Positions 1-10,590 of a stretch of 64,000 nt of DNA are shown here, in pieces. Location of the stretch: contig NW_024466409.1 of NCBI RefSeq assembly GCF_017591425.1, positions 1,178,001-1,242,000 on the forward strand. Direction: 5' to 3'. Positions within the stretch are counted from its first letter, which is position 1; each line of letters begins with the position of its first letter. The DNA is from Ochotona curzoniae. Lineage: Eukaryota > Chordata > Mammalia > Lagomorpha > Ochotonidae. The translations under genes were made by a program, and so were the position numbers. The notes under the pieces were generated by a model. That model did not search any database, was not told the DNA's origin, and was given only the letters and a program-made list of their open reading frames with translations.

Positions 1-1160
1 AGGGATGGGAAGCAAAGTCTTTATGGGTGACTATAAATCATGTCTTGTGGGGCAAGCATCGACTTTCTTGACAGTTTTGCTCTGTGTAGTGAGAATCTCA
101 GACTGTCCAGAAGGGGGAGCTGGGAGAACATGTCTATGGGGGCAGTGTAGGCAGCACCGTGTTTATTAAATTGCTCCTGATGTTTCATTTCCTAACTTTT
201 CATTTTCAGTCATTGCAGATGCAATAGCAGATCACATAATTTAACATAACCAGAATGATAAAATGGCTTGTTCTTACACCTCTGGACTAGAGAAAACAAT
301 GTCTAATCCATTTCCTAGATCCTCCTATGTAACAGTTGGGCTTCCACTTTCCTTTTCATGCTCATTTAGCACTTTCATTTTCTCCTACTTTATGACACAA
401 TCCTCCAGAATGCCACCTATGAGAGACACAGTACATGGGGCTGAGAATCCTGTCACACTGAGTCTGGCTGAAGCTGGACAATCTTTCTGAATTATGATTC
501 TTGCTAGTAAGAGTCCAATGTGAGTCTGATAGCACTCTACAGAATCCATCAACCAATTGGTGTTAACATGAGAGAGGAACCTAGCGTATGATTATGTGCT
601 CTTGTGGGAGACAAAAATGTGACCCCCTAAATATGAGTGACTTTTGAGCTGAAAAAAAGGTAAGAAGAAACAAAGGATCAATGGGGATGAAGAAAAACTT
701 ATTATTCAACTTTCTAAACTGCTTTTGTGCATTTCTTGAAATTATCCCATTTCTGAACTATTATTCCTGTTGGCATCTTTTCCTGTTGGAAATATTCTTT
801 TCTTAAATGTATGCACCTTCTCATACTCTTTTAAATATTAAGATATAAAAAAGATAATTGTCCAGACATTGCTTTGTTAATGGTGAAGGACGACATGAAA
901 ATAGAACTGCATCCCTCAGAATTCCACTCTTCAATGAAGCTGTCTTATGCATGGAGCCCCACTGAAGGTAACTGAACTCAGCTGGAGTCAGCTGTCACTG
1001 AGATGGTAGCAATTGGTCGCCAACATCTTCGCCCTGTGAGAACACTCTGCAGTTCTAGATCTACACATCTCATAGAATTAAAGTGCTTTGCCAGTATTGA
1101 TATCCAACACTTCATTATTCATTGACCAATGCCTGGTCAGAAATCACTGTTCATGTAGCT
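1..1160. other. Unassigned non-coding sequence
   Basis: AT-rich sequence with only short chance reading frames. I see no recognisable exon, RNA gene or clear transposon in it; very old repeats cannot be excluded by eye. Confidence 0.5.
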
Positions 1161-1162
1161 GT

Positions 1163-1410
1163 TGATTCACTCTCTAAATGGCTGCATTAGTCAGAGCTGG
1201 GCTAGTTTGAAGCCTGGGGCCAGGGACTTCTTCCAGGTCTCCCACATGAGTGGCAAGGCTCCAAGCAATTTGGCTATCTTCTGCTGCCTCCGTAAGCACA
1301 CTATCAGAGAGCTGGATGAGAAGTGGAACAGCAGGGTTCAAGTTGGCTCTCATATGGGATGCTGGTGACACAGGCAGAGTTCTTTACTCACTATACCATG
1401 GAGCCAGTCC
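1163..1410 (-). mobile_element. CSINE fragment (lagomorph C repeat)
   Basis: Reading the plus strand, the reverse-oriented CSINE landmarks appear in order: the 'gattcactc' block, the 'cttcttccaggtctcccac' block, the 'gagctggatgagaagtgg' block and a terminal 'gagccagtcc'. The 3' A-rich end is missing. CSINEs are tRNA-derived, Pol III-transcribed elements mobilised by L1. The copy is diverged and therefore old. Confidence 0.8.
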
Positions 1411-1645
1411 CTTAATACTTTGTTTTTTTATGAGTAAGGGTATTTGTATTTCTCTGTGCATATACTATGTGTTGAGAGTCTTTGATTATTTTTATAATGA
1501 GCTGCTGATCTTTTTCATATAATCTTTTAAGCACTCTACATATGTAGTAGAAATAAGCTACCTTCCTGTACTATGTAGTTTGACATTTCCCAATTTTGTC
1601 TATTTAAATTTTTTTTTGCATTTGGTGACTTTTGCTTTGTGTTCT

Positions 1646-1971
1646 TAAAAAAAAATATTTTATTCCCTTTGAAAGGCAGAGTTACACAGAGAAGGAGAGA
1701 CAGAGTGATAAAGAGAAATCTTCCATCTGTTAACTCATTCCCCAATGGCTGTTATGGCTCAAGCTTAACCATCCTGAAGCCAAGAGCCAGGAGCCTCTTC
1801 CAGGTCTCCCATATAGGTACAGGATCCCCCAAAGAGTCTTTTGCTGTTTTCCCAGGCTGTAAGGAGGGAGCTGGATAGGAAATGGAGCAGCTGGGACTCA
1901 AACCAGTGCTCACATGGAATGCTGTGCCACAGGCAGAGGCCTAACTTACTTCACAACCAAGCTAGCCCAAG
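1646..1971 (-). mobile_element. CSINE, diverged, nearly full length
   Basis: Begins with the reverse-complemented A-rich tail and AT-rich 3' end, then the GA-rich 'cacagagaaggagagacaga' block, the 'gagcctcttccaggtctccc' block and the 'gagggagctggatagga' block, ending in a degenerate head near 'caagctagcc'. Many substitutions relative to the young copies in this window. Confidence 0.85.
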
Positions 1972-2245
1972 GCTTTGTAATTCTGGTTGGGGATCCTTCC
2001 TCTCTGACTTCCAGTTTCCAGGTTTTAGCAGAGTGGGTATCCTTGGAGGCCAGTCTCTGTAGTGGTAGCTGTTTATTTGATGCCCTGGCTTTTTGTTGTT
2101 TGCACATGGACTGGCCTCCTTGGGTTTCCTTGATGACAGATAAACCAAATAAAACAGCTGTTAGTCCACTCAGATAAAGATCAAGCATGTTGGTCACTTC
2201 GTATCATCTGTTTGTTAGGGTACTGGTTTTATGTTCAGGCTGAGG

Positions 2246-2505
2246 GCTAATTTTATTTATTTATTTTTTATATGAAATGAACAAATTCACGTAATCCACG
2301 ATCCAGATTTAGGAGTATTAGCGATACTTTCCACCCTACCCTCCCGAAGGCTGATTTTCTAAGTAGGAAAAGTGGCTGGCAGTTTTAGGGAGGTAACAAG
2401 TGTCCACAGAACCTTTCCTCCCTGTTCTGGCTTTATCTGTCTAGAGCCAGAGGGGCAGGGTTGTGAACAAGGACAGAAATGTGGTTGGGAGGGTTAGCCA
2501 GCTTC
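2246..2505 (-). mobile_element. Probable old L1 3' end fragment
   Basis: Starts with an AT-rich run, followed by text resembling the reverse complement of the G-rich 3' UTR tail of other L1 ends in the window (such as 48745-49330), but heavily diverged. Low-confidence assignment; the alternative is unassigned unique sequence. Confidence 0.35.
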
Positions 2506-2631
2506 TTGTCCCAAATACTTATATTTTTTATGATGGATATTTAGATTATTCCCATATATAAATACTGTACATTTTCCTGCAAATAAATTTTATGTAAAAT
2601 GTGTAAATATTTCTCTACACTTGATTTTTTC

Positions 2632-2862
2632 TTTATTTTTAAAATGATTTATTTATTTGTATTGGAAAGGCAGATCTACAGAGAGAAAGAGATACAGAGA
2701 AAGATCTTCCATTCACTGGTTCATGCCCCAAGTGGCCACAACAGCAGGAGCTGAGCTGATCTGAAGCTAGGAACCAGGAGCTTCTTCTGGGTCTCCCATA
2801 CTGTTGCAGAGTCCCAAGGGTTTGGGCCATCTTTTACTGCTTTCCCAGGCCACAAGCAACTC
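2632..2862 (-). mobile_element. CSINE, 5'-truncated
   Basis: Reverse-oriented CSINE: AT-rich 3' end, GA-rich block, 'ggaaccaggagcttcttctg' block and 'gctttcccaggccacaagca', then it stops abruptly against L1 sequence. The missing part is the tRNA-like head. Confidence 0.85.
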
Positions 2863-3828
2863 TCAAAATATTTAGAAAGACTAAAATCATTACACGTAGA
2901 TTCTCAGCCCAGTGGAATGACAATACAATTTAATAATAGGAAGATAATAAGAACCTCTTTGAAGTCTGACAATGAATCAATATACTTTTATGCATTAATA
3001 ATAGAATAAACAATATTTTTGAAGTGAATCCACAAACCAAATGCCACAATATTGTAGGCATCTAAAGCAATGAAGTAAAATTTAGAGCTTCTAATTTTTG
3101 TATTAGAAAACAGAGAGGTTGAAAAATCAGTAACCAAACTCCTATATAATGACAAGAGGAAACATATAGGAAATAAAATCTAAGGAAAGTAAAAAAAAAA
3201 AAGAAATACTGAAGGTCAGAAATAAATTTAATAGAAACTAAGGACACTGTCAAGATAAAACTTCGATTTTTACAGTTAGTGTACTCTCACAAGCCAAGAC
3301 TAGAGAGTAGAGAAAAATCAAAGCTTGCAGTGGAGGTCAAAACAAGGCTATCAGCGTATGCACCACTAAGAGTAAGGGAATAATGAGAAGGAGCACTTTA
3401 AAATGAGTCTCTGAAAAAAAAGCTTGGCAGTTTAGAAGAAGTGGAAATGTTCTTTGAGAAACACAGCTTCCCCAAAGTGAGAATGAAACCAAACATGCAA
3501 AGTGCCCTCTATGTATCAAGGAGATTGAATAGATAGTTAAAAGCAAAACAAAAACCCTCTAAAAAGAAAGTTTCAGGCCAGACACCAGAACTATGAAGTC
3601 TAGCAAATACTTCAGATTTTTGAAATAAGATTCAGATTTTAAAAAAGTTTAATAAAACTGAGCATATCTATCCAAAAGTATATTGAAAGAAGGAAGCAAA
3701 AAGAGCAGAAATAAATGAAATCTGAAACAAACAATAGAGAAAAAATAAAAAGTCCAAGAGAGTATTTTGTAAAGACTAAATTATTAATATATTTCTGACA
3801 AGACCAAGTAATGAAAAAAAGGAAAATA
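2863..3828 (+). mobile_element. Decayed L1 ORF2 segment (first part)
   Basis: A-rich sense-strand sequence typical of decayed L1 ORF2 reverse-transcriptase coding sequence (tracts encoding KTEI/NRF-like A-rich codons), with stops in every frame. It resumes after 4903, so the younger L1 at 3829-4902 is nested inside it. No functional product is possible. Confidence 0.65.
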
Positions 3829-4902
3829 GTTCTTGGCCTCTGAAGGCACTCCAATTCCCTGTGGTCTCCTTGGCAGTTGGGATGTAGTCCTTGGTGCTCA
3901 TACTGATAGTCGTTGGTGAGGATCCGGGAGTCTTCAGGGTTGGGATACAAGCCTCCTCCTGTCCCAGCGCTCCACTCTGGGGTCCCTCCCCTCTCCCCCC
4001 GCCCCCCGCTGCTCTGTGCACATGACCTCCTGTTAAGAGGTTGTCAGGATCGCTCTTGATTCCCCCTGTATGTCTTTGTAGTTTAACTATTGTCTAATGC
4101 TGATTCGAGTGTATGAGTTAGCAATTATGAACCTAGTAGGTTGTATTTCACGTCTACCTCACACATTCTAGGGAGATGGAAGATTTCTCTGCTCTCCCTC
4201 CCCATTATGGAATAACATAGGATATTAAAAGTATATTAGGCTTTATACTTCTTTGATGTAGGTCCTAATCTCTGCACACCCCTCCTAAAACTGTTCTGCA
4301 CCTAAACTGTTGACATATGTCTTGTTAGAGTTATAAGCCAGTCTAGACTACCCCCAAAAAAGCCAGGTTCAGCAAAATTATGCTTCAACGCTATAAAATG
4401 CTGAATATTATAATGAAAATAGACACAAGACAGCTGAACAGTAATCTATAGCCATTTTAAGGTGTATAGAACCCGGGTGATAATAAACTAAAATTGAAAT
4501 GTCAAAGAAGTAGTCACAGGATGTGGTTAAGAATTTGTATTTTTTTCTTTAAATATTGGTTACTCAATACTTTGTCAAGTAATTCCATAACATTATAAAT
4601 CGTTGCTGATATTATGCTGGGGCTTTTAATTGATCGGGGTGATACTCTGCCGGCTCTACCTTCACACCAGAAAATGTATCCCCAAGAAGCCATTGAACTT
4701 ATCTGGACAACAATGCTGGCATATGCTTGGTATATGCTTTCAGTGAAAGAATCTTGACTGAACTTGAACTGTAATACTGCAACAAGGTGGAGGAATCCAC
4801 CATGGAGGGAGGGTTTGGGGAGGGGTTGGGGGAATCCCAGAGCCTATGAAACTGTGTCACATAATGCAATGTAATTAATAATAATAATAAAAAAAAGAAA
4901 AC
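3829..4902 (+). mobile_element. L1 3' end with 5' inversion (twin priming)
   Basis: About 4030-4902 is a sense-strand lagomorph L1 3' UTR ending in the G-rich block, the 'aactgtgtcacataatgcaa' motif and an A-rich tail. About 3829-4030 is the upstream part of the same 3' region but on the opposite strand: the segment ending at 61980 carries the same text in the minus-strand orientation of an uninverted copy. A 9-bp repeat (aggaaaata at 3820-3828 and 4903-4911) flanks the whole, consistent with a target-site duplication. The inverted 5' part followed by a sense 3' part is the hallmark of twin-primed L1 insertion. Confidence 0.75.
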
Positions 4903-4911
4903 AGGAAAATA

Positions 4912-6010
4912 ACTTGCTACTGTCAGGAATTCTAATGCAAAGATTCTTAATAGCCATCATAAGTGTTAAAATGAGAACAAGAGGCTCCCACAAACAAAAT
5001 TAAGCCAACATACTCAACAAATTAAATGTGAAGAGCGCTTTTCTTGAAAGAAATGGACACTGAAATTGATAAAAGAAGATATAAAGGGAGAAAGTGTATT
5101 TAAGAAATTATATTTATAATTAGAACTTTCTGCATAATCACACAGAAATTTAGGTTCAGATGGCTTAAAAAATTCTCTTGATATACAAAGGAAAAATAAT
5201 ACCAAACTTAACAAAAATGTATTAACAAAATAAAGGCAGAGATTATATTTTCTACCTATACATAATAGCAAAACCTGAAAAATATACTGCAAATAAGATA
5301 ATTATAGAAGAATTGCATAGGAACATAGATAAAAACTCTTGAAGTAGTAACAGCAATAGAATCTTACAACATACCAAAAGAATAACATAGCACAACAGTT
5401 GCATTTCTTTACTATTTATAAGTTCATCAGTTAAGTGTCCCACTTCAACAGAATGAAGACGAAATGACTGTGAATATCTTTTTAATTGCTGAAAGAGCAT
5501 ATGACAAAGTTCAGCATCCATTCATGATAATTGCGATTTAATAAAAGCCGTCTATGAAAAGGCTACAGCTCACACCATGCTTAGTGGAACAATTCTGCCA
5601 TATTTACCTCAAAATCAGAATCAGCTTAAGAATGTCCACTATCACCAATTTTTATTTTTTCAAAATGGTACTCCATTACTCCTGGTCAGTACAATTAAAA
5701 AGGAAGATGAAGAAGAAATTAGAGGTGTAAGAGCTCAGAAAGAGCAAAACTACCTTTGTGACTATTGTATATATGGAAATGAGTAAAGAAAAACCTTTAA
5801 GAATCCTAGTCAGAGTAATAAGTAAATACATCAAGGTAATGTGCATGCAAGATCAATTGTATTTCTATAGTCCATCAATAAACAGTTGCAACATACGTAC
5901 AAAACATCAGAAAACAGAAACTACAAGCTTTACAAATAGTGTACAAGATTTGTATAGTAGCGCCTACAAAAAGTTACTAAGACAGATATACTAGGACCTA
6001 AGTAAAGTGC
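4912..6010 (+). mobile_element. Decayed L1 ORF2 segment (second part)
   Basis: Continuation of the older L1. The block around 5480-5870 reads like ORF2 reverse transcriptase in sense orientation (remnants of 'RAYDKVQHPF', 'KMSTITNFYFF', 'IRGVRAQKEQN'), broken by stops and frameshifts. Non-functional. Confidence 0.8.
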
Positions 6011-6025
6011 AAGAGTTAGAGAAGT

Positions 6026-6285
6026 TCCTCCTTATCCATGGTTTCACCATCTGTGCTTGCAGTTACTCATAGAGAGTCAAGGTCTGATAATATCAAATGG
6101 AACCATCCAGAAACAGTTCATAGATTTTTAAACTGTCAGTCATGACAAAATCTTGTGTCATCCTGCTCTGTGAATCACCTTTTTGTCCACTGTATACACT
6201 GCCCTGTTCGTGACTTAGCAGGCATCTTAGTCATCAAATTGACCACCATAGCATAGCAGTTGAGTCTAAATAAGTTGCACTTTAA
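6026..6285. mobile_element. Tigger-like (pogo/TcMar) DNA transposon fragment
   Basis: The stretch from 'ccatggtttcaccatctgtg' through 'aatggaaccatccagaaaca' to the 'cactgtatacactgccctg' region follows, with many substitutions, the consensus text I recall for a mammalian Tigger-type element near its terminus. No transposase frame remains. These are ancient cut-and-paste transposons; the exact subfamily is not assigned. Confidence 0.6.
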
Positions 6286-6295
6286 AGCATCCTAC

Positions 6296-6560
6296 TTATG
6301 TATTTGAAAGGCAGAGAGACAGACAGACAGACAGACACAGCCTATTTGTTGCTTCATTCCCCAAATGCCTCGATGGCCACAGCTGAACCAAGCTGAGGCT
6401 GTGATCTGGAAACTTAATCCTGGCCTCTCATATGGGTGTTAGGACTTCAGCTTTCCAAGAAATCCCTGGTGCTTCCCATGTTATGCATTAGAGGAAGTTG
6501 GAATTGGGAGTGCAACTGGGATTTGAACTAAGGCACTTAAAAAAATGTGGGCATATCAAA
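6296..6560 (-). mobile_element. CSINE, diverged
   Basis: Reverse-oriented CSINE with a short GACA microsatellite in the usual GA-rich block (about 6313-6338), then 'cccaaatgcctcgatggcca' and 'gggatttgaactaaggcact'. Old copy. Confidence 0.75.
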
Positions 6561-6905
6561 TGACATCTTTTAAAAATTATTTTATTTTACATTTTATGAT
6601 ACAATTGCATAGGCTCTGGTATTTTGCTCACCCCATCCCCATGTTCCCTTCCCCCACTGATTTCCCCTATATTATTACAATGGTATAAGTGTCATAAGTC
6701 TGTCATTCTGCTATTTAAGTGTATCCTTACATGGCAGATATAGACAATGGCAGAGAATGCAGCATCCTATTGTCAAGATATATTTAGCAGTTTCAATGGG
6801 GGGGGTCCATCTTTGCTCTGGAAGTAGAGATGCATGCTACATTGTATCTTTACATTTGTACATGATAGTCTCTATTACACAGTCCCTACACTTACCCTAA
6901 AATGA
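6561..6905 (-). mobile_element. Old L1 3' end, reverse strand
   Basis: Begins with an AT-rich run and 'cattttatgatacaattgca', which looks like the reverse complement of the L1 3' terminal motif, followed by a C-rich block in place of the usual G-rich 3' UTR block. An older subfamily than the 4030-4902 copy. Confidence 0.5.
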
Positions 6906-7631
6906 AAAGCTATAAAATAAAATCAAGAACAGGAAGAAAGTTAAAAATTTTACAACACTATGAAGTTAAATAACATGCTACTGGATGACCAATGTGTTGC
7001 TGAAGAAACAAACAAACAAAAAACCTTGGGGAAAATGATGCTATTGTATGACCTATGAATCAGTGAAGAATTTAATAAGTTTAATAAGAGAAAAGAAACT
7101 CTATTGAAGAAGTAAAAATAAGAACAAAAATATCAAAACCCATGAGATGCAGCAAAAACATTATTGAAAGAGCTATTGATCTTATATGTGAATATAAATG
7201 CCCTCTGCAAGTTAAGTGATTTGTGCTTTATGATAGGACATTTTGAGAGCAGGAGAGAAAAAAGAAAAAGTGTATACATAATTTTTATTATAATGAATTC
7301 TTAGAATCATTCTATTATAGGTTATTGTTGCCATTCTATTATTTTGTGCAATTTATGGATTAATATTGATCATATGTGGGCATATATATCTATAAAAATG
7401 TAGTGTATGCAGAATCTGTTATTGTCTGCAGTTTCAGGCGTCACTGAAGATTTGGGAACTTAGCTCCTATGGCTAAGGCGACAATACTGTATCATATTTA
7501 TAACTTCAAAGTCTCTTAGTGTAAGAGGTCAGTTATGCTCAAATTAATTGGGTCAATAAAATCATGAACAAAATATAGTCAGAATTTTTATAGTAATTAG
7601 GAAGTGCTTTCTAGAATTTATACACAAAAAC

Positions 7632-7833
7632 ATGTCTGTATCAACAGTGCTGGGGTACAGTTAAATAAAAGACTGATAGAATTATGATTCCTTATGAAGG
7701 ACTATACTATTGTAACAAAATGGGAAAAATCTGACAGGGGGTGGAAGTTTGGGGGGGAAAATCCCAGCCTACACAAAATTGTACCACACAATTCAAAATT
7801 AAAAATAAAAATACATAAAAAATTAAAAAACAA
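7632..7833 (+). mobile_element. Severely 5'-truncated L1 3' end with target-site duplication
   Basis: Contains the G-rich 3' UTR block ('ggtggaagtttgggggggaa') and an AAT-rich tail. It is flanked by a 17-bp direct repeat with one mismatch (aatttatacacaaaaac at 7615-7631; aatttatacacataaac at 7834-7850). Sequence on both sides is decayed L1 ORF2-like, so this is an L1 end inserted into an older L1. Confidence 0.65.
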
Positions 7834-7850
7834 AATTTATACACATAAAC

Positions 7851-8780
7851 AAAAGACCTAAGTAGCCAAAACAGTCTTGAAGTAGAAAAACAAAGTGGAT
7901 GGGCTTATATTACTCCTTTATTACAGAGCTACAATCCTAAGAATAGTGAGTATTGAGGTAAAAACAGGAACAATCAGTTTTTTTTTTCAATAAAAGGTAA
8001 GGCACTGTGTTTTATTTTATTATTATTATTATTAATTATTATTTTTGCGAAGGCAGTCACAGACAACATTTAAATGAATGAGGATGACTATACTCCAATA
8101 AGATGTAATTTACAAAAACAGGCAGTGGGCTGAATTTGACCGTGTAGTTTGCTAACTCTTTCAATAGACAGAGTGTATTAGAAAGCGTGAAAACAGTCCC
8201 ACCCATATAAGGACAGTTTTTAGCAAAGCAGCTACTAAACAATTGAATGGGGGAAAAGCATGTCTATTCAACAAGTGGTGCTGGAATAACTGCGTAACTG
8301 GAAAAAAAAAACGAATCTGGAACTCCTACCTGAAAACCCAAGCAAAATTAACTTGCGTTCAAAAGTTAATGTTAGGACACAAAATTAAAATGCAGTTAGA
8401 ACACTGGAGAAAATATTTGTTTTCTTGGGAGTGGAGAAAAATTTCTTAGGACACTAATGTATTAACAATAAAAAAATTAATGTTACATTTTATGAAACAC
8501 AAAACCTTATACTTATCAAAAGTTACTTTTTATGAAACACAAAACCTTATACTTATCAAAAGTTACTTTAAAAATGAACAGCCAAATGGAACAATAGGAG
8601 GAACTTTTTTTTTGTATTATATAAATCTGATTCAGGATTTTTACTTATAACAGATAAAATACTCCAAAAGATAAATATCAAGATAAATAATTCAATAAAA
8701 ACGTACAGTTACCTTGAACACACAATTCAACAAAAGATGTAGAAACAGCCAATGAAAGACATTTTTTGGAGCAGTACTGG
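7851..8780 (+). mobile_element. Decayed L1 ORF2 segment
   Basis: Sense-strand L1-like coding remnants (such as 'HEWGKSMSIQQVVLE..'-like text around 8240-8330 and 'KPKQN'-type codons), full of stops. It contains the tandem duplication at 8487-8566. Probably belongs to the same older L1 interrupted further upstream. Confidence 0.6.
8487..8566. repeat. 40-bp direct tandem duplication
   Basis: Two adjacent 40-bp copies containing 'tatgaaacacaaaaccttat' (at 8491 and again at 8531), identical across the visible unit. A local duplication inside decayed L1. Confidence 0.9.
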
Positions 8781-8829
8781 GAAATTTTAAGGTATACGTG
8801 GGAAGAGATTTTTGCTTTACTATAGCCTT

Positions 8830-9240
8830 ACATCACATTGATAAGACTGTGTGGCTTGAAAGTGTCAATTTGGACTGAACTAAATTTCCTAAATTCCCTC
8901 TTGTTTGAATGGGCACCAGGTTAGAATGGGCACCATGATTTGGTGGCTGGAAAGAAAGCTGCAGCACTTGGTTGATGCTGTGGGAGGTTGGTGCAGGGAC
9001 GCACCGTTGTACATGCATGCTGCTGCAACCCTGTTGGCTGCCCTCAGGGGCATGGGTCAGCAGCAGCAGGGCCTGCAGCTGCCCCACCTTCTCTCGCTCA
9101 CTGCTTCAGTCTCCAACTCTTGGACCTGGTTAAGCTCCATGTTGAAGGGGATCAGTTTCTTCTGGAGAATCTTTATTTCACCAAACTTGCAGATATTGAG
9201 AGAAAATAACATGGGACTAATTGGTTCTCATGGAATTTAG
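8830..9240 (-). pseudogene. Possible retrocopy fragment, unidentified
   Basis: A relatively GC-rich, Gln/Leu-rich stretch in an otherwise AT-rich region. The minus strand has open segments of 60-85 codons with a coiled-coil flavour (such as 'LQKKLIPFNMELNQVQELE' upstream of 'GQLQALLLL') separated by a frameshift. I do not recognise the parent gene; chance reading frames are a real alternative. Confidence 0.25.
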
Positions 9241-9344
9241 CTCATATTCCTGGATTCTAATTTGCTTCCAGCAAGAGACAAATAGTAGTCTTAGTGAGAC
9301 AATTTAAAGGGTAGTCAAAATTGTGTTGAAGTAGGACATAGATA

Positions 9345-9465
9345 CATGTTCAGATACATTTATCTACATATCTATATATGTATGTTCATCTTTATGTATC
9401 TGTATCTATAGCAGTCATTTGTCTATCCATCCATCTATCCATCTATCTACATATCATCTGTTATC
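9345..9465. repeat. TATC/CATC-type microsatellite tract
   Basis: Imperfect tetranucleotide tract (tcta, tatc and catc units), clearest at about 9420-9450. It lies 70-190 bp beyond the stop codon of the receptor gene. Confidence 0.8.
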
Positions 9466-9533
9466 TGCTTCCCCCATACATGTGTCTGCAGAAGTTTATC
9501 TAACATAATTACACATGTGATTTTCTAGAGGCA

Positions 9534-10547
9534 CTACTTCTCTGCATGAACCCTGGTAGGCAAAGAATTGCTACCTGAGCGGGATCCTGGAATCTCTTTA
9601 GTTTCCTGCAGACTTCTTTCTCCACTTCTCCCCACCTCAGCTGTGTCATCCAATGCTTTCTGCAGAACCAACTTGAATGATTGCCCCTGCTGCCACCTGA
9701 AGGAGCCAACAAAGAAGTAGATGATGGGGTTGATGCTGCTGTTAATTCCAGACATGATAAACAAAGCCCAGGTAAGATAATGGGTACTCATGGAGTTCTT
9801 TTGAATCTGGAACCCAAAAAACCGGACCATGCCTGGGGGCAGGCCACATAGGAGAAAGACCAGCACTGACAGCATGATACTCACATAAAGTCTGGTCAGT
9901 GGCATCCTCCGGGGGCTATAGAACATCTTGGTCAGCAGAGCCAAGCTGCACCCAGCGAGAATCATACATAAGAAAATTGTCCAACTGGCAATAGTAAAAT
10001 TCAATATTTTACACCAATCACTAAAATTCCCCAAATTCCCAAAGAGGATGCTACAGTGGTGCCCTTCCAGTATGCTCAGTAGCAAGGAGAAGCCCCAGAG
10101 CAGGGCACATACAACAGTTGACAGGTGTTTGGGGCGGTGGTGGTGAAACCAGATGGGCCACAGGACAGACCCACAGCGCTCGGTGCTAATGGCACTGAGC
10201 ATGCCCAGACTTACAAGATAGAAAAAGGCTGTGAAAAAGAGTGAGATTCTGGGAATGCAATGTAAGGAGTAGGTGACTTTCAGCAGGGAACGTATAATGT
10301 GGGTGAAGAGAAAAAGGAAGTCGGCTGCAGCCAGGTTGAGGATGTATATGGAGAAGGATTTTCTGCGCATCCGGCAGCCCAGGAGCCAGAGCACAGTTGC
10401 GTTTCCTGCCAGCCCCACCAGGGCAATGATGATGTCCAGAAAGGCCAAGATCATGATCTTCCATCTCAGAGGCCATTGAGGAAGGGCCTGGTCACTTGCA
10501 TTAGATGATCTGAGTTCTGTCCCCCAGGTTGCGGTGGTTGCATTCAT
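9534..10547 (-). CDS. Mas-related G-protein-coupled receptor, MRGPRX type
   Basis: A 337-residue seven-transmembrane receptor, intact and without introns in the coding part. Segments: TM1 about 31-55 with N49; TM2 67-90 with D76; TM3 100-122 ending in E123-R124-C125, the family's replacement for DRY, followed by 'SVLWPIW'; TM4 143-160; TM5 184-207; TM6 219-242 with 'CGLPPG' at 234-239; TM7 256-280 with 'NPIIYF' at 273-278. Sequons at N2 and N16. C165 and C179 occupy the positions I recall for the TM4-TM5 disulphide of human MRGPRX receptors. The family acts at the plasma membrane of sensory neurons or mast cells, sensing cationic peptides and drugs (itch, pain, degranulation). The start at 10547 is supported by the 3' splice site 25 bp upstream, conserved in the relative at 52.5 kb. 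The C-terminus runs roughly 10 residues beyond human members. It is one of a lineage-specific array, so orthology to a numbered human gene is not assigned. Confidence 0.93.
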   Translation of the reverse strand: MNATTATWGTELRSSNASDQALPQWPLRWKIMILAFLDIIIALVGLAGNATVLWLLGCRMRRKSFSIYILNLAAADFLFLFTHIIRSLLKVTYSLHCIPRISLFFTAFFYLVSLGMLSAISTERCGSVLWPIWFHHHRPKHLSTVVCALLWGFSLLLSILEGHHCSILFGNLGNFSDWCKILNFTIASWTIFLCMILAGCSLALLTKMFYSPRRMPLTRLYVSIMLSVLVFLLCGLPPGMVRFFGFQIQKNSMSTHYLTWALFIMSGINSSINPIIYFFVGSFRWQQGQSFKLVLQKALDDTAEVGRSGERSLQETKEIPGSRSGSNSLPTRVHAEK

Positions 10548-10590
10548 TTGCAGGAAACATCCACTGGCGTCCCTGAGAACAGAAATGAGA
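10548..10590 (-). promoter_or_regulatory. 3' splice site and 5' UTR of the coding exon
   Basis: On the minus strand a pyrimidine-rich run ending in 'ttctgttctcag' (AG at 10574-10573) precedes exon sequence starting at 10572, 25 bp before the ATG. The same arrangement is kept in pseudogene C (AG at 52506-52505, 25 bp before its ATG). MRGPR genes typically have a non-coding first exon and a single coding exon. The upstream exon and promoter are not identified; they would lie at higher coordinates. Confidence 0.75.

Noticed and set aside
9928..10508. Plus-strand frames across the receptor locus
   Set aside because: They are antisense shadows of the minus-strand receptor CDS.
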